Shown here: one piece after another, positions 5,869 through 12,354 of the stretch
Layout of the letters: each line of letters starts with the position of its first letter
Numbering within the stretch: position 1 is the first letter of the stretch
From: Mobilitalea sp.
GTDB taxonomy: Bacteria > Bacillota_A > Clostridia > Lachnospirales > Lachnospiraceae
Direction: 5' to 3'
Assembly: GCA_029974875.1 (NCBI GenBank)
Contig: JARKQP010000544.1
Location: 1-12,354, forward strand
DNA: 12,354 nt
Notes under the pieces: model-generated
Database searches by the model: none
What the model was told of the DNA's origin: nothing
Seen by the model: only the letters and a program-made list of their open reading frames with translations
Translations under genes and position numbers: made by a program

Positions 5869-6786
5869 TTAATATTCGCGGTTCACCAGCATCTTTATTA
5901 AATCCAATAAAAATTCGTTCTTTTTCCCTAAAGAGCTGTAGGTCTTGATAGCACGCTCCGATATCCCACGTACCTCATTATTTGCAGCCTCCAGTCCCAG
6001 CAAGGTTACATACGTTGTCTTCTCATTCTTCTCATCACTATGGGTCGGTTTCCCCAATACCTCCTGCGTGCTGGTCACATCCAGGATATCATCCTTGATC
6101 TGGAAGGCAAGACCAATATCCCCTGCAATCTGTTCTACTTTTGATACTTCTTCCTCTGTCGCTCCGGCGAGAATAGCGCCAATCATCATAGATGCCTCTA
6201 CCAGCGCACCTGTTTTTAGCTGATACATGTGGTCCAGACGCTCCCGTCCCACAGCTGCCATGCAGCCTTCCATATCGATGACCTGCCCGCCGATCATACC
6301 GTGAATACCGGCTTTTTTCCCAACGACCTGCAGCGCTTTTGCTACCTTTTGATGCAAAACAAGCTGCTTTGCAGCCTCCAGTCCATTTATCCGGTCAAAG
6401 GCCTTGAGAGCCGTCTCAAAGGCATAGTTAAGAAGACCATCCCCTGCTAAAATTCCCATAGCTTCCCCATATACCACATGGGTTGTCTTCCTCCCCCTGC
6501 GGTATTCATCATTGTCCATTGCGGGAAGGTCATCGTGCACTAAGGAATAGGTGTGGATCATCTCAATTGCTGCCATAAAAGGCTCAATTATTTCCTTATC
6601 CTGTCCGCCAAACAGCTCATAGGTCTCGGACATCAGCATCGGCCTGAGGCGCTTGCCGCCGGCGAGCAGGCTATAGTTCATTGCAGCCATGACGGTTCTT
6701 TGGTAACCCTCTTCCTGGGGGATATACCTTTTTAATACCTCTTCAATTGCTGCAGCTTTTTGCTTGATCTGCTGGTCAAAGTTCAT
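5869..6786 (-). CDS. ispA: Polyprenyl (farnesyl/geranyl) diphosphate synthase
   Basis: This soluble all-helical prenyltransferase extends allylic diphosphates with isopentenyl diphosphate. From the ATG at 6784-6786 it has 305 residues. GGKRLRP is at 43-49, the first Asp-rich motif DDLPAMD at 85-91 followed by NDEYRRG, and the second motif DDILD at 233-237 with GKPTHSDEKNEKTTYV after it. The four-residue insertion in the first Asp-rich motif (DDxxxxD) is typical of bacterial farnesyl diphosphate synthases. GGAG six bases upstream fixes this start; an ATG six codons earlier lacks a comparable site. The gene overlaps the end of xseB by 11 bases, so the two are probably translationally coupled. 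Exact product length is not readable with certainty. Confidence 0.94.
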   Translation of the reverse strand: MNFDQQIKQKAAAIEEVLKRYIPQEEGYQRTVMAAMNYSLLAGGKRLRPMLMSETYELFGGQDKEIIEPFMAAIEMIHTYSLVHDDLPAMDNDEYRRGRKTTHVVYGEAMGILAGDGLLNYAFETALKAFDRINGLEAAKQLVLHQKVAKALQVVGKKAGIHGMIGGQVIDMEGCMAAVGRERLDHMYQLKTGALVEASMMIGAILAGATEEEVSKVEQIAGDIGLAFQIKDDILDVTSTQEVLGKPTHSDEKNEKTTYVTLLGLEAANNEVRGISERAIKTYSSLGKKNEFLLDLIKMLVNREY

Positions 6787-6970
6787 TGGCTTCTCCACTT
6801 TCACTTAATATAATCAATTCTTTTTCTACTTTATCAATGGAATCGTTGCAGGCCTTTAACAGCTTCATTCCTTCCTGGTATAAAGCAAAGGAATCCTCAA
6901 GGCTGACATCGGGCTTCTCCAGTTCTTCCATAATCTTATTTAATTTATCAAAGGATTCTTCTAATTTCAT
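6776..6970 (-). CDS. xseB: Exodeoxyribonuclease VII small subunit
   Basis: From the ATG at 6968-6970 this is a 64-residue helical protein with the family pattern FDKLNKIMEELEKPDVSLEDS followed by LYQEGMKLLKACNDSI. Several copies bind the long helices of XseA to form exonuclease VII, which degrades single-stranded DNA to oligonucleotides. GGAG six to seven bases upstream supports this start over an ATG seven codons earlier. It sits 64 bases after xseA, its partner, and its end overlaps the start of ispA by 11 bases. Confidence 0.93.
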   Translation of the reverse strand: MKLEESFDKLNKIMEELEKPDVSLEDSFALYQEGMKLLKACNDSIDKVEKELIILSESGEANEL

Positions 6971-7034
6971 AATTATCTCCATGCCTTTCATTTTCGGGGT
7001 TGAGAGTTTTTATGTATATCCGGGCATCCCATTG

Positions 7035-8246
7035 CTAACCATCCCGCCGCTTTGGATGCAGTTCTTCTACCCTGGCTTTCATGTCACCATCTATTAAAGA
7101 TACTGTCAGCAGCTCATCCTTATTTACATTTTGGATGCTCTGTAGCGGCTTATTATCCTCTCCGACAACGAGGGCATAGCCTTTGCTGAGCTTTGATAAG
7201 GGTGACAGGCCATGCAGCCTCGCGATATATAGCTCCAGGCGATGCCGCCTTTCCTGCAATTTCTGGTTGATTTTTTGCTGCAGCTTTTGTTCTACGTCCA
7301 TTAGGTACTGCCGTTTTTGTTTAATCTGATAGGAAGGGCTTGCGTAGAACAGCCTCAGCTTATATTCCCTACAGCGGTTTTGATTAAGGGTGAGCTTTTG
7401 CCACAGCTCCCTCGTAAGCTTCCGCCAGTGATCACGGAGCAGGGACTGGAAGGCCTGAAAGTCATTTACTGCCAGCTCTGCTGCCGCTGATGGGGTCGGT
7501 GCCCGCAAATCAGAAACAAAATCTGCAATCGTGACATCCGTCTCATGTCCTACTGCCGAGATAACCGGGGTATTACATTGGTAAATCGCCCGTGCAACAA
7601 TCTCTTCATTGAAGGCCCATAAGTCTTCAATGGAGCCGCCGCCCCTTCCGACGATAATGGTATCCACTCCTAGCTTATCCAGTACCCGGATACCCTTAAC
7701 CACACTCTGCGCAGCTCCCTCCCCTTGCACCTGCGCAGGATACAGGATCAGCTGGACGTAGGGGTTTCTTCTTTTCGATATATTAATAATATCCTGGATG
7801 GCAGCACCGGTGGCTGCCGTTACGATTCCCACCCTTTTGGGAAACGGCGGTACCGGCTTTTTATGGGCCGGATCAAACAGCCCCTCTTCCTCCAGACTCC
7901 TCTTCAGCCTCTCATATTTCTCATAGAGGATTCCCTGTCCATCCAGAACAATTTCATTCGCATATAATTGATATTTGCCATCCCTCTCATAGACATTGAT
8001 ACTACCCAGGGCGATGACACTCTGGCCCTCTTCCAAACGGAATTTCAAGCCTCTTCTCTGGCCTGCAAACATAACACACGCCAATTGCCCCTGAGCATCC
8101 TTCAATGTAAAATAAATATGCCCAGAGGTATGATATTTGCAGTTGGATACTTCCCCTTTTACATAGACATGGTTCAGCATCCGGTCGCGCATAAATAAGT
8201 TTTTGATATATAGATTGATCTCTGTTACTGAATAAGCCTGTCCCAT
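7035..8246 (-). CDS. xseA: Exodeoxyribonuclease VII large subunit
   Basis: This 403-residue catalytic subunit of exonuclease VII has an N-terminal OB-fold (about 1-100: VYVKGEVSNCKYHTSGHIYF, TLKDAQGQLACVMF), then the nuclease domain with RVGIVTAATGAAIQDI (138-153), VGRGGGSIEDLWAFNEE (199-215) and AVGHETDVTIADFVSDLRAP (231-250). After this come the long helices that bind XseB and a short C-terminal segment with LSKGYALV. Length and motifs are normal and complete. The ATG has GGAGG four to five bases upstream. It lies 28 bases after nusB. In Bacillus subtilis folD separates nusB from xseA; here there is no room for it. Confidence 0.96.
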   Translation of the reverse strand: MGQAYSVTEINLYIKNLFMRDRMLNHVYVKGEVSNCKYHTSGHIYFTLKDAQGQLACVMFAGQRRGLKFRLEEGQSVIALGSINVYERDGKYQLYANEIVLDGQGILYEKYERLKRSLEEEGLFDPAHKKPVPPFPKRVGIVTAATGAAIQDIINISKRRNPYVQLILYPAQVQGEGAAQSVVKGIRVLDKLGVDTIIVGRGGGSIEDLWAFNEEIVARAIYQCNTPVISAVGHETDVTIADFVSDLRAPTPSAAAELAVNDFQAFQSLLRDHWRKLTRELWQKLTLNQNRCREYKLRLFYASPSYQIKQKRQYLMDVEQKLQQKINQKLQERRHRLELYIARLHGLSPLSKLSKGYALVVGEDNKPLQSIQNVNKDELLTVSLIDGDMKARVEELHPKRRDG

Positions 8247-8274
8247 ATTTCCTCCATGTGAAATGATCTTCGTT

Positions 8275-8670
8275 TCACACTAGCTTTGCAAGCACTCCGT
8301 TGATAAAGCTGGGAGAATCATCCCCACCGAATTTCTTTGACAGCTCAACGGCTTCGTTGATCGCTACCTTTACCGGAATATCCTCGTCAAAACGCATCTC
8401 ATATACCGCAAGCCGGAGGATCGTCAAATCCACCTTACCCATACGGTTTAGCCTCCAACCGCTGGATGCCTCGGATAGAATAGCATCTATGCTTTCTAAA
8501 TTTTCCACAATTGCACCAAAACGCGCGGTCAGATAAGCGTACTCCTCTACTGAGGGCTTATTAAGCTCTGATATATACAGCTCTACCTGCTCACTTAATT
8601 CATCTACCCCATGAAAATCCTTACGGAACAACATAAGGAAAACGTGTTCTCTCATCTCTCTTCTTGTCAC
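8275..8670 (-). CDS. nusB: Transcription antitermination factor NusB
   Basis: From the GTG at 8668-8670 this is a 131-residue all-helical protein of the usual size, beginning (V/M)TRREMREHVFLMLF. The C-terminal part contains NRMGKVDLTILRLAVYEM and VAINEAVELSKKFGGDDSPSFINGVLA, the conserved NusB core. NusB with NusE (ribosomal protein S10) binds boxA RNA and supports antitermination of rRNA transcription. A longer frame opens at a TTG (8724) but has no ribosome binding site, and family alignments start at M-T-R-R-E. AGGG about ten bases upstream is weak. The start overlaps the stop of an upstream 55-codon frame in a GTGA arrangement, so coupling is possible. Confidence 0.94.
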   Translation of the reverse strand: MTRREMREHVFLMLFRKDFHGVDELSEQVELYISELNKPSVEEYAYLTARFGAIVENLESIDAILSEASSGWRLNRMGKVDLTILRLAVYEMRFDEDIPVKVAINEAVELSKKFGGDDSPSFINGVLAKLV

Positions 8671-8834
8671 GTACAAATAACCCTGCCCTTTCCGGTACCT
8701 GCAAACCTTGGGCCACAGGCACAATATTTACGAATAAACAAGGGGCTTCCACAGATTCTTAACCAATGATTTCCTGAAAGCTTTGCTCCCACGGAATGGA
8801 AAGTGAAATCCTGCAAAAGACCCTTGCTATGCAT
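8667..8834 (-). CDS. Possible 55-residue small protein between Asp23 gene and nusB
   Basis: An ATG four bases after the Asp23-family stop opens a 55-codon frame that spans the whole 167-base gap and ends in a TGA overlapping the nusB GTG (GTGA), the classic layout of coupled genes. The peptide begins MHSKGLLQDFTFHS and its second half has four cysteines (ICGSP, KYCACGP, VICT). There is no good ribosome binding site and I recognise no family. It could be a real small protein, a leader frame feeding ribosomes to nusB, or a chance open frame. No promoter or terminator is visible in this gap. Confidence 0.25.
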   Translation of the reverse strand: MHSKGLLQDFTFHSVGAKLSGNHWLRICGSPLFIRKYCACGPRFAGTGKGRVICT

Positions 8835-8837
8835 AAT

Positions 8838-9227
8838 CTACGCTTCTTTTACGATGTTAACTCCCGCGATACGGATATTAACTTCCTTGACCTGAAGGCC
8901 GGTCATATTCTCTATCGCCAACTTCACCTTTTCTTGCACTTGTTTTGCAGTTTCTGGAATACCATACCCATAATCTAAGGTAAGTGCCATATCGACGGAA
9001 ACCGCATCCGGATTTACAAGAACTTTAACTCCTTTAGTTAAGTTTTTTCTTCCCGGCTTTCCGGTAAGTTCATTGGTCGTGTTACCTGATATTGCAGACA
9101 CACCTTTTACTTCGGTTGCCGCCAGGGTTGCGATGGATGCGACCACCTCATCCGCAATCTGAACCTCGCCGACCTTGCCATTTTCATGTATTTTATATGT
9201 GTTTTTGTTCTCCGGTTCCTTGTTCAA
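8838..9227 (-). CDS. Asp23/Gls24 family envelope-stress protein (YqhY-like)
   Basis: This 129-residue protein has the Asp23/Gls24 domain: GEVQIADEVVASIATLAATEV near 20-40, GVSAISG near 42-48, GVKVLVNPDAVSVDMALTLDYG near 66-87, then QVQEKVKLAIENMTGLQVKEVNIRIAGV. Family members are abundant cell-envelope-associated or lipid-related stress proteins; in Bacillus subtilis the homologue at the same place (yqhY, just upstream of nusB) has been linked to control of acetyl-CoA carboxylase. Here accBC are absent from the neighbourhood. The start is a TTG with a perfect AGGAGG eight bases upstream. The gene has its own promoters and a structured leader of about 160 bases, suggesting regulated or high expression independent of spoIIIA. 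Confidence 0.93.
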   Translation of the reverse strand: MNKEPENKNTYKIHENGKVGEVQIADEVVASIATLAATEVKGVSAISGNTTNELTGKPGRKNLTKGVKVLVNPDAVSVDMALTLDYGYGIPETAKQVQEKVKLAIENMTGLQVKEVNIRIAGVNIVKEA

Positions 9228-9284
9228 TTTGAATACCTCCTAAGTTCCTATCGTTATCCGGTATGCCTTAACTGATACTTATAT

Positions 9285-9389
9285 ATTATAGGAAACAAGC
9301 TTCCTATAATCGGTGCGTCCTGTAAGGACACACTGTGTACAGCACAAAAATAGTGCTCTTTATGGGAAGTAAAAAACCACTTCCCATAA
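9285..9389 (-). other. Leader of the Asp23-family gene: four consecutive hairpins
   Basis: Between promoter and gene, in transcript order: A, an 11-bp perfect stem TTATGGGAAGT/ACTTCCCATAA with loop GGTTTTTT (9360-9389); B, AGCAC/GTGCT with loop TATTTTT (9341-9357); C, GTGTGTCCT/AGGACGCAC with a 3-base loop and one G-U (9313-9333); D, a perfect 10-bp stem ATTATAGGAA/TTCCTATAAT with loop GCTTGT (9285-9310). None is followed by a T-run, so they are not terminators. Hairpin A would sit at the very 5' end of the RNA, which can stabilise mRNA. I do not recognise a known riboswitch or T-box signature. A 27-codon frame inside it starts in hairpin A but has no good ribosome binding site. Confidence 0.65.
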
Positions 9390-9394
9390 CTTAC

Positions 9395-9423
9395 ATTATA
9401 TAGCATTATACCAAATTACGCAA
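9395..9423 (-). promoter_or_regulatory. Second, overlapping promoter for the Asp23-family gene
   Basis: A perfect TATAAT (9395-9400) with TTGCGT (9418-9423) 17 bases upstream on the minus strand. It overlaps the stronger promoter at 9405-9432 and would start about ten bases further downstream, inside the first arm of the leader's 11-bp hairpin. Confidence 0.45.
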
Positions 9424-9432
9424 CTTTTGCAA
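9405..9432 (-). promoter_or_regulatory. Sigma-A promoter for the Asp23-nusB-xseAB-ispA-dxs unit
   Basis: TTGCAA (9427-9432) and a perfect TATAAT (9405-9410) are 16 bases apart on the minus strand. Initiation near 9398 gives a leader of about 170 bases that contains all four hairpins. It lies 60 to 85 bases after the spoIIIAH stop and allows vegetative transcription of the downstream genes while spoIIIA is silent. Confidence 0.65.
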
Positions 9433-9491
9433 ATATAAATATATTTTACGGGTTAATCAGATTATTATCCCAAAACGCTTACTTTAAACCT

Positions 9492-10304
9492 TTATTCCGA
9501 AGCGACTACAGGATTTATGCTGATATTGGCAACAGCAATTCCAGTGCCCTCTTTTACTACATTTTCTACCATTGCCAGCTGCTGGTCTGTCAGGGTGGCT
9601 GCATTCACGACTACGGTTGCTTTATCATCTGCGATATAAACTACTGCATCATCAAATCCCTTTGCGCCTAAGAGGATTTCCGTTGCTTTTTCTTTCTCTG
9701 CCGCCTCAGTGAGCTTAATCATGCTATCTTCTGCCTTTTCCTTTGCTTTTGCCGAAACAGACTTACTTTCGATCATTTTCATCAGGTCCGCCTTGCTCTG
9801 TGCACGGGTCTGCTCACGCTCGATCTTTGAGGAGATAAAATAGCCTGCCTCAATGGTTGCATTTGCAAGCACTGCTTCTCCGGGAGTTCCATCCTTAAGA
9901 TCCAGTTCTCCGTTGTCGGCTACATCATGGGAGGAAGCTAAAATGTCTTCATCAGAAATATCATTTAATCCCAAGTCGCCCGTGTCATCTACATCGGTAG
10001 TTTCTGCATCCTCATCCGTATCCTCCGCATTTGTATCCTCTAGCGTCCCATCGTCCGTATCATCAGTTGTTGCATCATCCAAATCCGTCGCCGTGCCTGT
10101 AGGGGAAACCTCCGTATTAGTTGCTACGTTCATCCCATCCACTTCCGTGTATTCATCATAATTTTCTGAGCCTGGATCCACTGTCAATAAGGTATCCGAA
10201 TTTTTGTCGGCATCATTGTTGGTGAAGCTTAGATAACCCGCGATTACGATCATAATGGCTAATGCGGTTATTATGACATGATTTTTTTTGAATATATTCT
10301 TCAT
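9492..10304 (-). CDS. spoIIIAH: Stage III sporulation protein AH
   Basis: SpoIIIAH sits in the mother-cell membrane and binds forespore SpoIIQ across the intermembrane space, forming part of the channel needed for late forespore gene expression. The protein has 270 residues against about 218 in Bacillus subtilis. A membrane helix is at about 10-27 after MKNIFKKNH. Residues 35-136 form a linker without a single Lys or Arg; within 71-120, 23 of 50 residues are Asp or Glu and 11 are Thr. The C-terminal ring-building (YscJ/FliF-like) domain runs from about 150, with helical KADLMKMIESKSVSAKAKEK and the strand-rich GFDDAVVYIADDKATVVVNA. AGGAGG six bases upstream of the ATG fixes the start. It is the last spoIIIA gene; no strong terminator follows. 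Confidence 0.93.
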   Translation of the reverse strand: MKNIFKKNHVIITALAIMIVIAGYLSFTNNDADKNSDTLLTVDPGSENYDEYTEVDGMNVATNTEVSPTGTATDLDDATTDDTDDGTLEDTNAEDTDEDAETTDVDDTGDLGLNDISDEDILASSHDVADNGELDLKDGTPGEAVLANATIEAGYFISSKIEREQTRAQSKADLMKMIESKSVSAKAKEKAEDSMIKLTEAAEKEKATEILLGAKGFDDAVVYIADDKATVVVNAATLTDQQLAMVENVVKEGTGIAVANISINPVVASE

Positions 10305-10318
10305 TTTACGCCTCCTGA

Positions 10319-10945
10319 TTAATTATTAGCTTGATTCATCTTCATTACTTTAACTTTATGCGCTGGTATTCCAAATAATACCTGCGCTGCCTCCATAATG
10401 TCCATTTTAATTTTTGCATCATCTCCGCCTTCGGCGATCACTAGGACGCCTTCCACCTCCGGTTCCAGTTCCTGTATTATGTAGGGCTGCGACTTCCCAT
10501 TCTCGTTCGTAACCAGAACGGTACTCTCTTCCCGCGTTATATTATTATTTGTTCTGCTTCCACCCTCCCCGTCAACTTCGTTCACGCTTTCCTGTGTAGT
10601 TGGATCATCCTTTAATGGAACCTGTTCCGCCGAGGCTTTCAAAGTAATCATTACCTCTACATCACCAATGCCGGATACCTTCCTAAGGATTTTCTCCAGC
10701 CTTTTTTCCATTTCTGATATATAGGTATTCGAACTATAGCTTGTCATATTACTATCTTTTTGTATAACCTGTGTGTCATTTTCCTTAGAATCATCACCGC
10801 CTCCAGAGCCTACCGAGCTGAAAATTCCGGGAACGGATAATAGGATGATAAGAATTCCTGCCATAGCCAGCATGATTAGCCGGGGTACCCCTATGTCTTT
10901 TAAGGAAAACTTAAATTTCCCTCCATTTTTATCCTTCATTTCCAT
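10319..10945 (-). CDS. spoIIIAG: Stage III sporulation protein AG
   Basis: This 208-residue protein (about 229 in Bacillus subtilis) has a short cytoplasmic N-terminus, one membrane helix at about 22-41 (PRLIMLAMAGILIILLSVPG), a polar linker and a ring-building domain that starts at EKRLEKILRKVSGIGDVEVM and ends in ILFG-like VLFGIPAHKVKVMKM. In the known system SpoIIIAG makes a large ring in the mother-cell part of the SpoIIIA-SpoIIQ channel. The domain is interrupted by an insertion rich in Glu, Asn, Thr and Gly, as in other members. GGAGG ten bases upstream lies inside the last codons of spoIIIAF. Only 14 bases separate it from spoIIIAH. Confidence 0.93.
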   Translation of the reverse strand: MEMKDKNGGKFKFSLKDIGVPRLIMLAMAGILIILLSVPGIFSSVGSGGGDDSKENDTQVIQKDSNMTSYSSNTYISEMEKRLEKILRKVSGIGDVEVMITLKASAEQVPLKDDPTTQESVNEVDGEGGSRTNNNITREESTVLVTNENGKSQPYIIQELEPEVEGVLVIAEGGDDAKIKMDIMEAAQVLFGIPAHKVKVMKMNQANN

Positions 10946-10951
10946 ACCAAC

Positions 10952-11584
10952 TTATCCTCCCTGTATACTAATATTTATATTGCCTTGTTCCATATTATAG
11001 AAGTCCGCAAGCTCTTTTTTTATTGTAATTTCTAAGGGGGAAGGAACTTGCTTTTCGGATGTTTTTTCTTCATCCCCGATTGTTACTTGTGCAATTTTAA
11101 TTTCATCTATGTCCAGCCTGTTGTTATCCGGGTTTTCCTTAAGATCCCCGTCCCCGGCTGTAACCCCATGGATGTTCATCGCTTCGATGCTTCCAAAGTC
11201 CTCGCTCTCACTGTCTGTGTTAAAAATAATGTCAATGGAATCCGCCAAAATATTTTTCTTTTGGAGCAATTCCTTTACCTGCTTTCTTATCCCTTCCTCA
11301 AACTCAGCAAAGACCGCCTCCTGCTGTTCTTTTTCCACGCTCTCAAGGTCTTTTCTAAATTCCGAGGTATCTACGGAAAAATTATTTGAGTTGAAAAAAT
11401 AGTCCAGGCTCTCATCCAGCCTTATCAGCCTGAGGAACGGCGTTATTACAATAAGCACCAGGATCATGCCCGAGACAATGCTGATATACTTTTTATAGCT
11501 CTTGTTCCCAAGCAGGTTCATGACAATGGTATTCATAATCATATAAATTACGATATTACGGATCCAGGAATACAGTTCTTCCAT
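10952..11584 (-). CDS. spoIIIAF: Stage III sporulation protein AF
   Basis: This 210-residue protein (about 206 in Bacillus subtilis) has two N-terminal membrane helices (about 7-25 and 33-52, with YISIVSGMILVLIVITPFL) and a long exposed C-terminal part with coiled-coil-like LESVEKEQQEAVFAEFEEGI and a final ring-building-like region ending NISIQGG. It belongs to the membrane part of the SpoIIIA channel. The ATG has only a weak GGGA site five to six bases upstream, unlike its neighbours. A 107-base spacer with inverted repeats separates it from spoIIIAE, although six bases separate it from spoIIIAG. Confidence 0.9.
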   Translation of the reverse strand: MEELYSWIRNIVIYMIMNTIVMNLLGNKSYKKYISIVSGMILVLIVITPFLRLIRLDESLDYFFNSNNFSVDTSEFRKDLESVEKEQQEAVFAEFEEGIRKQVKELLQKKNILADSIDIIFNTDSESEDFGSIEAMNIHGVTAGDGDLKENPDNNRLDIDEIKIAQVTIGDEEKTSEKQVPSPLEITIKKELADFYNMEQGNINISIQGG

Positions 11585-11602
11585 ACACGTCCCACAAAAC
11601 CC

Positions 11603-11635
11603 ACCCCTGTCTTACAAGGGGTAGGAGGCCCTCCT
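11603..11635 (-). other. Inverted repeats in the spoIIIAE-spoIIIAF spacer
   Basis: In transcript order, AGGAGG-G-CCTCCT (11623-11635) is a nearly perfect palindrome containing an SD-like AGGAGG that pairs with its own complement and has no start codon after it. It is followed by ACCCCT-8-AGGGGT (11603-11622). GGGTTTTG follows the second stem, too poor in T for a confident terminator. The pair may set the ratio of IIIAE to the downstream proteins or mark an mRNA processing point. Confidence 0.4.
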
Positions 11636-11691
11636 TTCCTTTTTCATTGTCAGGCAATGCGAAGCTCAAAGCTGGGCAATTTTTCATACAA

Positions 11692-12354
11692 TCATCTTAC
11701 GCTGCCCGTCGTAACCGCTACGATAGTGATTGCCAACATAAACAATACTGCGCCTACAAATACGGTCTGCAAAAGTAAGGCTGTTGATTTGGCAGAGGCA
11801 CTGATGCATTCAATGAACCGCTTATCCGAGACCGGCTGTAAGGCTGCACTGCTGACTTTATAGATCAGAGTAATTACAGCCAGCTTTAAAAATGGTACGG
11901 CAGTAATTATAATAATTACCACCAGCCCCGTTACTCCAATGGAATTTTTCAATATGACTCCCGCTCCAAGGATGGTCTCCGTCACACTGCCTAGGGCATC
12001 CCCAATACCGGGAATCGCTTCCGATGCTTTGTACAAGGCCGAGCGTTTCACCTGATCCACGACTGGAACTATCAGCCCCTTGATTGCACTAAAGCCTACC
12101 ACCAAAGCCAATAGGCTTTTTAGCATCCAGCTGACACCAAGGGCGATGAGGTCCGCCAGCCTTGAAAGCATGTCCTCCTTGGACAGGTTATTTGCCAGCA
12201 TAATCACAAGATAGAAATCAATCATAGGAATAACCAGCCTGATTAAAATGAAATCAACCAGCATAATCAGCCCCAGGGCAGCTTCATAAAAAACCACTGA
12301 GGTTGTTGCCCCTGAGGTAAAGGCTACGGTCATCAGATAGGTCGGTATGAGCGC
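11692..12354 (-). CDS. spoIIIAE: Stage III sporulation protein AE, 3' part (start outside window)
   Basis: The frame is open to the right edge (reading ALIPTYLM at the boundary), so the gene starts outside the window; 220 residues of an expected length near 400 are visible. They form the multi-pass membrane part of SpoIIIAE: several hydrophobic helices, the amphipathic segment DQVKRSALYKASEAIPGIGD and GSVTETILGAGVILKNSIG, and the conserved KLAVITLIYKVSSAALQPVSD with FIECI following. SpoIIIAE is a polytopic membrane protein of the mother-cell SpoIIIA complex. The stop at 11692-11694 is followed by a 107-base spacer before spoIIIAF. Expression is expected from a sigma-E promoter upstream of spoIIIAA, beyond the window. 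Confidence 0.93.
   Translation of the reverse strand, partial: ALIPTYLMTVAFTSGATTSVVFYEAALGLIMLVDFILIRLVIPMIDFYLVIMLANNLSKEDMLSRLADLIALGVSWMLKSLLALVVGFSAIKGLIVPVVDQVKRSALYKASEAIPGIGDALGSVTETILGAGVILKNSIGVTGLVVIIIITAVPFLKLAVITLIYKVSSAALQPVSDKRFIECISASAKSTALLLQTVFVGAVLFMLAITIVAVTTGSVR

Noticed and set aside
9450..9471. Possible spoIIIAH terminator GGG-A-TAAT...ATTA-A-CCC
   Set aside because: The stem is interrupted by a mismatch and is mostly A-T, and what follows is mixed A/T rather than a T-run.
9853..10161. 102-codon plus-strand frame rich in Ser and Val opposite spoIIIAH
   Set aside because: It is the complement of the Asp/Thr-rich linker (GAT/GAC/ACx codons become Ser and Val codons) and has no independent support.
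11560..11687. 43-codon frame MKNCPALSF... across the spoIIIAE-spoIIIAF gap into spoIIIAF
   Set aside because: No ribosome site, and it overlaps the start of spoIIIAF in another frame; more likely chance.
1..12354. CRISPR arrays, insertion sequences, tRNA or rRNA genes, phage or toxin-antitoxin genes
   Set aside because: None found on either strand; all the larger frames are conserved chromosomal genes.

Overview
The window is a chromosomal stretch of an endospore-forming anaerobic Firmicute, most likely a Clostridia member of the Lachnospiraceae type. The evidence is the spoIIIA sporulation genes, the gene order nusB-xseA-xseB-ispA-dxs-tlyA-nadK-argR, strong AGGAGG-type ribosome binding sites and moderate G+C. 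This assignment is inferred from gene content and order; no 16S or database comparison was possible. Every gene I can support lies on the minus strand, so transcription runs from the right edge to the left.

Right part (about 9490-12354): the 3' half of the spoIIIA operon, namely spoIIIAE (5' end outside the window), spoIIIAF, spoIIIAG and spoIIIAH. These encode mother-cell parts of the SpoIIIA-SpoIIQ channel that links mother cell and forespore after engulfment. SpoIIIAH carries an unusually long acidic linker. Middle part (about 3894-9432): two overlapping sigma-A-like promoters drive a leader with a row of hairpins, then an Asp23/Gls24-family gene, nusB, xseA, xseB, ispA and dxs. The xse-isp-dxs genes are tightly packed: xseB and ispA overlap by 11 bases.

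Left part: tlyA is separated from dxs by about 170 bases holding two copies of a 50-base imperfect inverted repeat. An open frame runs through both copies into tlyA, so automatic annotation would probably give TlyA a false N-terminal extension. A good sigma-A promoter precedes nadK-argR, with a possible ARG box further upstream. yebC follows argR after a 244-base hairpin-rich spacer, and a clear rho-independent terminator closes that unit at 160-203. At the left edge a new promoter leads into a truncated small gene that has an early in-frame stop.

How the genes work together: the cluster combines sporulation (spoIIIA), transcription elongation (nusB), DNA repair/processing (xseAB), isoprenoid synthesis (dxs, ispA), rRNA methylation (tlyA), NADP supply (nadK), arginine control (argR) and a YebC translation/regulatory factor. 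Compared with the Bacillus subtilis order (accBC-yqhY-nusB-folD-xseAB-ispA-dxs-tlyA-ahrC-recN), accBC, folD and recN are missing here, nadK is present and yebC sits where recN would be expected. Most of the window is ordinary conserved chromosome; I see no clear new multi-gene system. The unexplained material lies between genes: the repeat pair before tlyA, the structured Asp23 leader, the argR-yebC spacer, and two small open frames (31 and 55 codons) of uncertain status.
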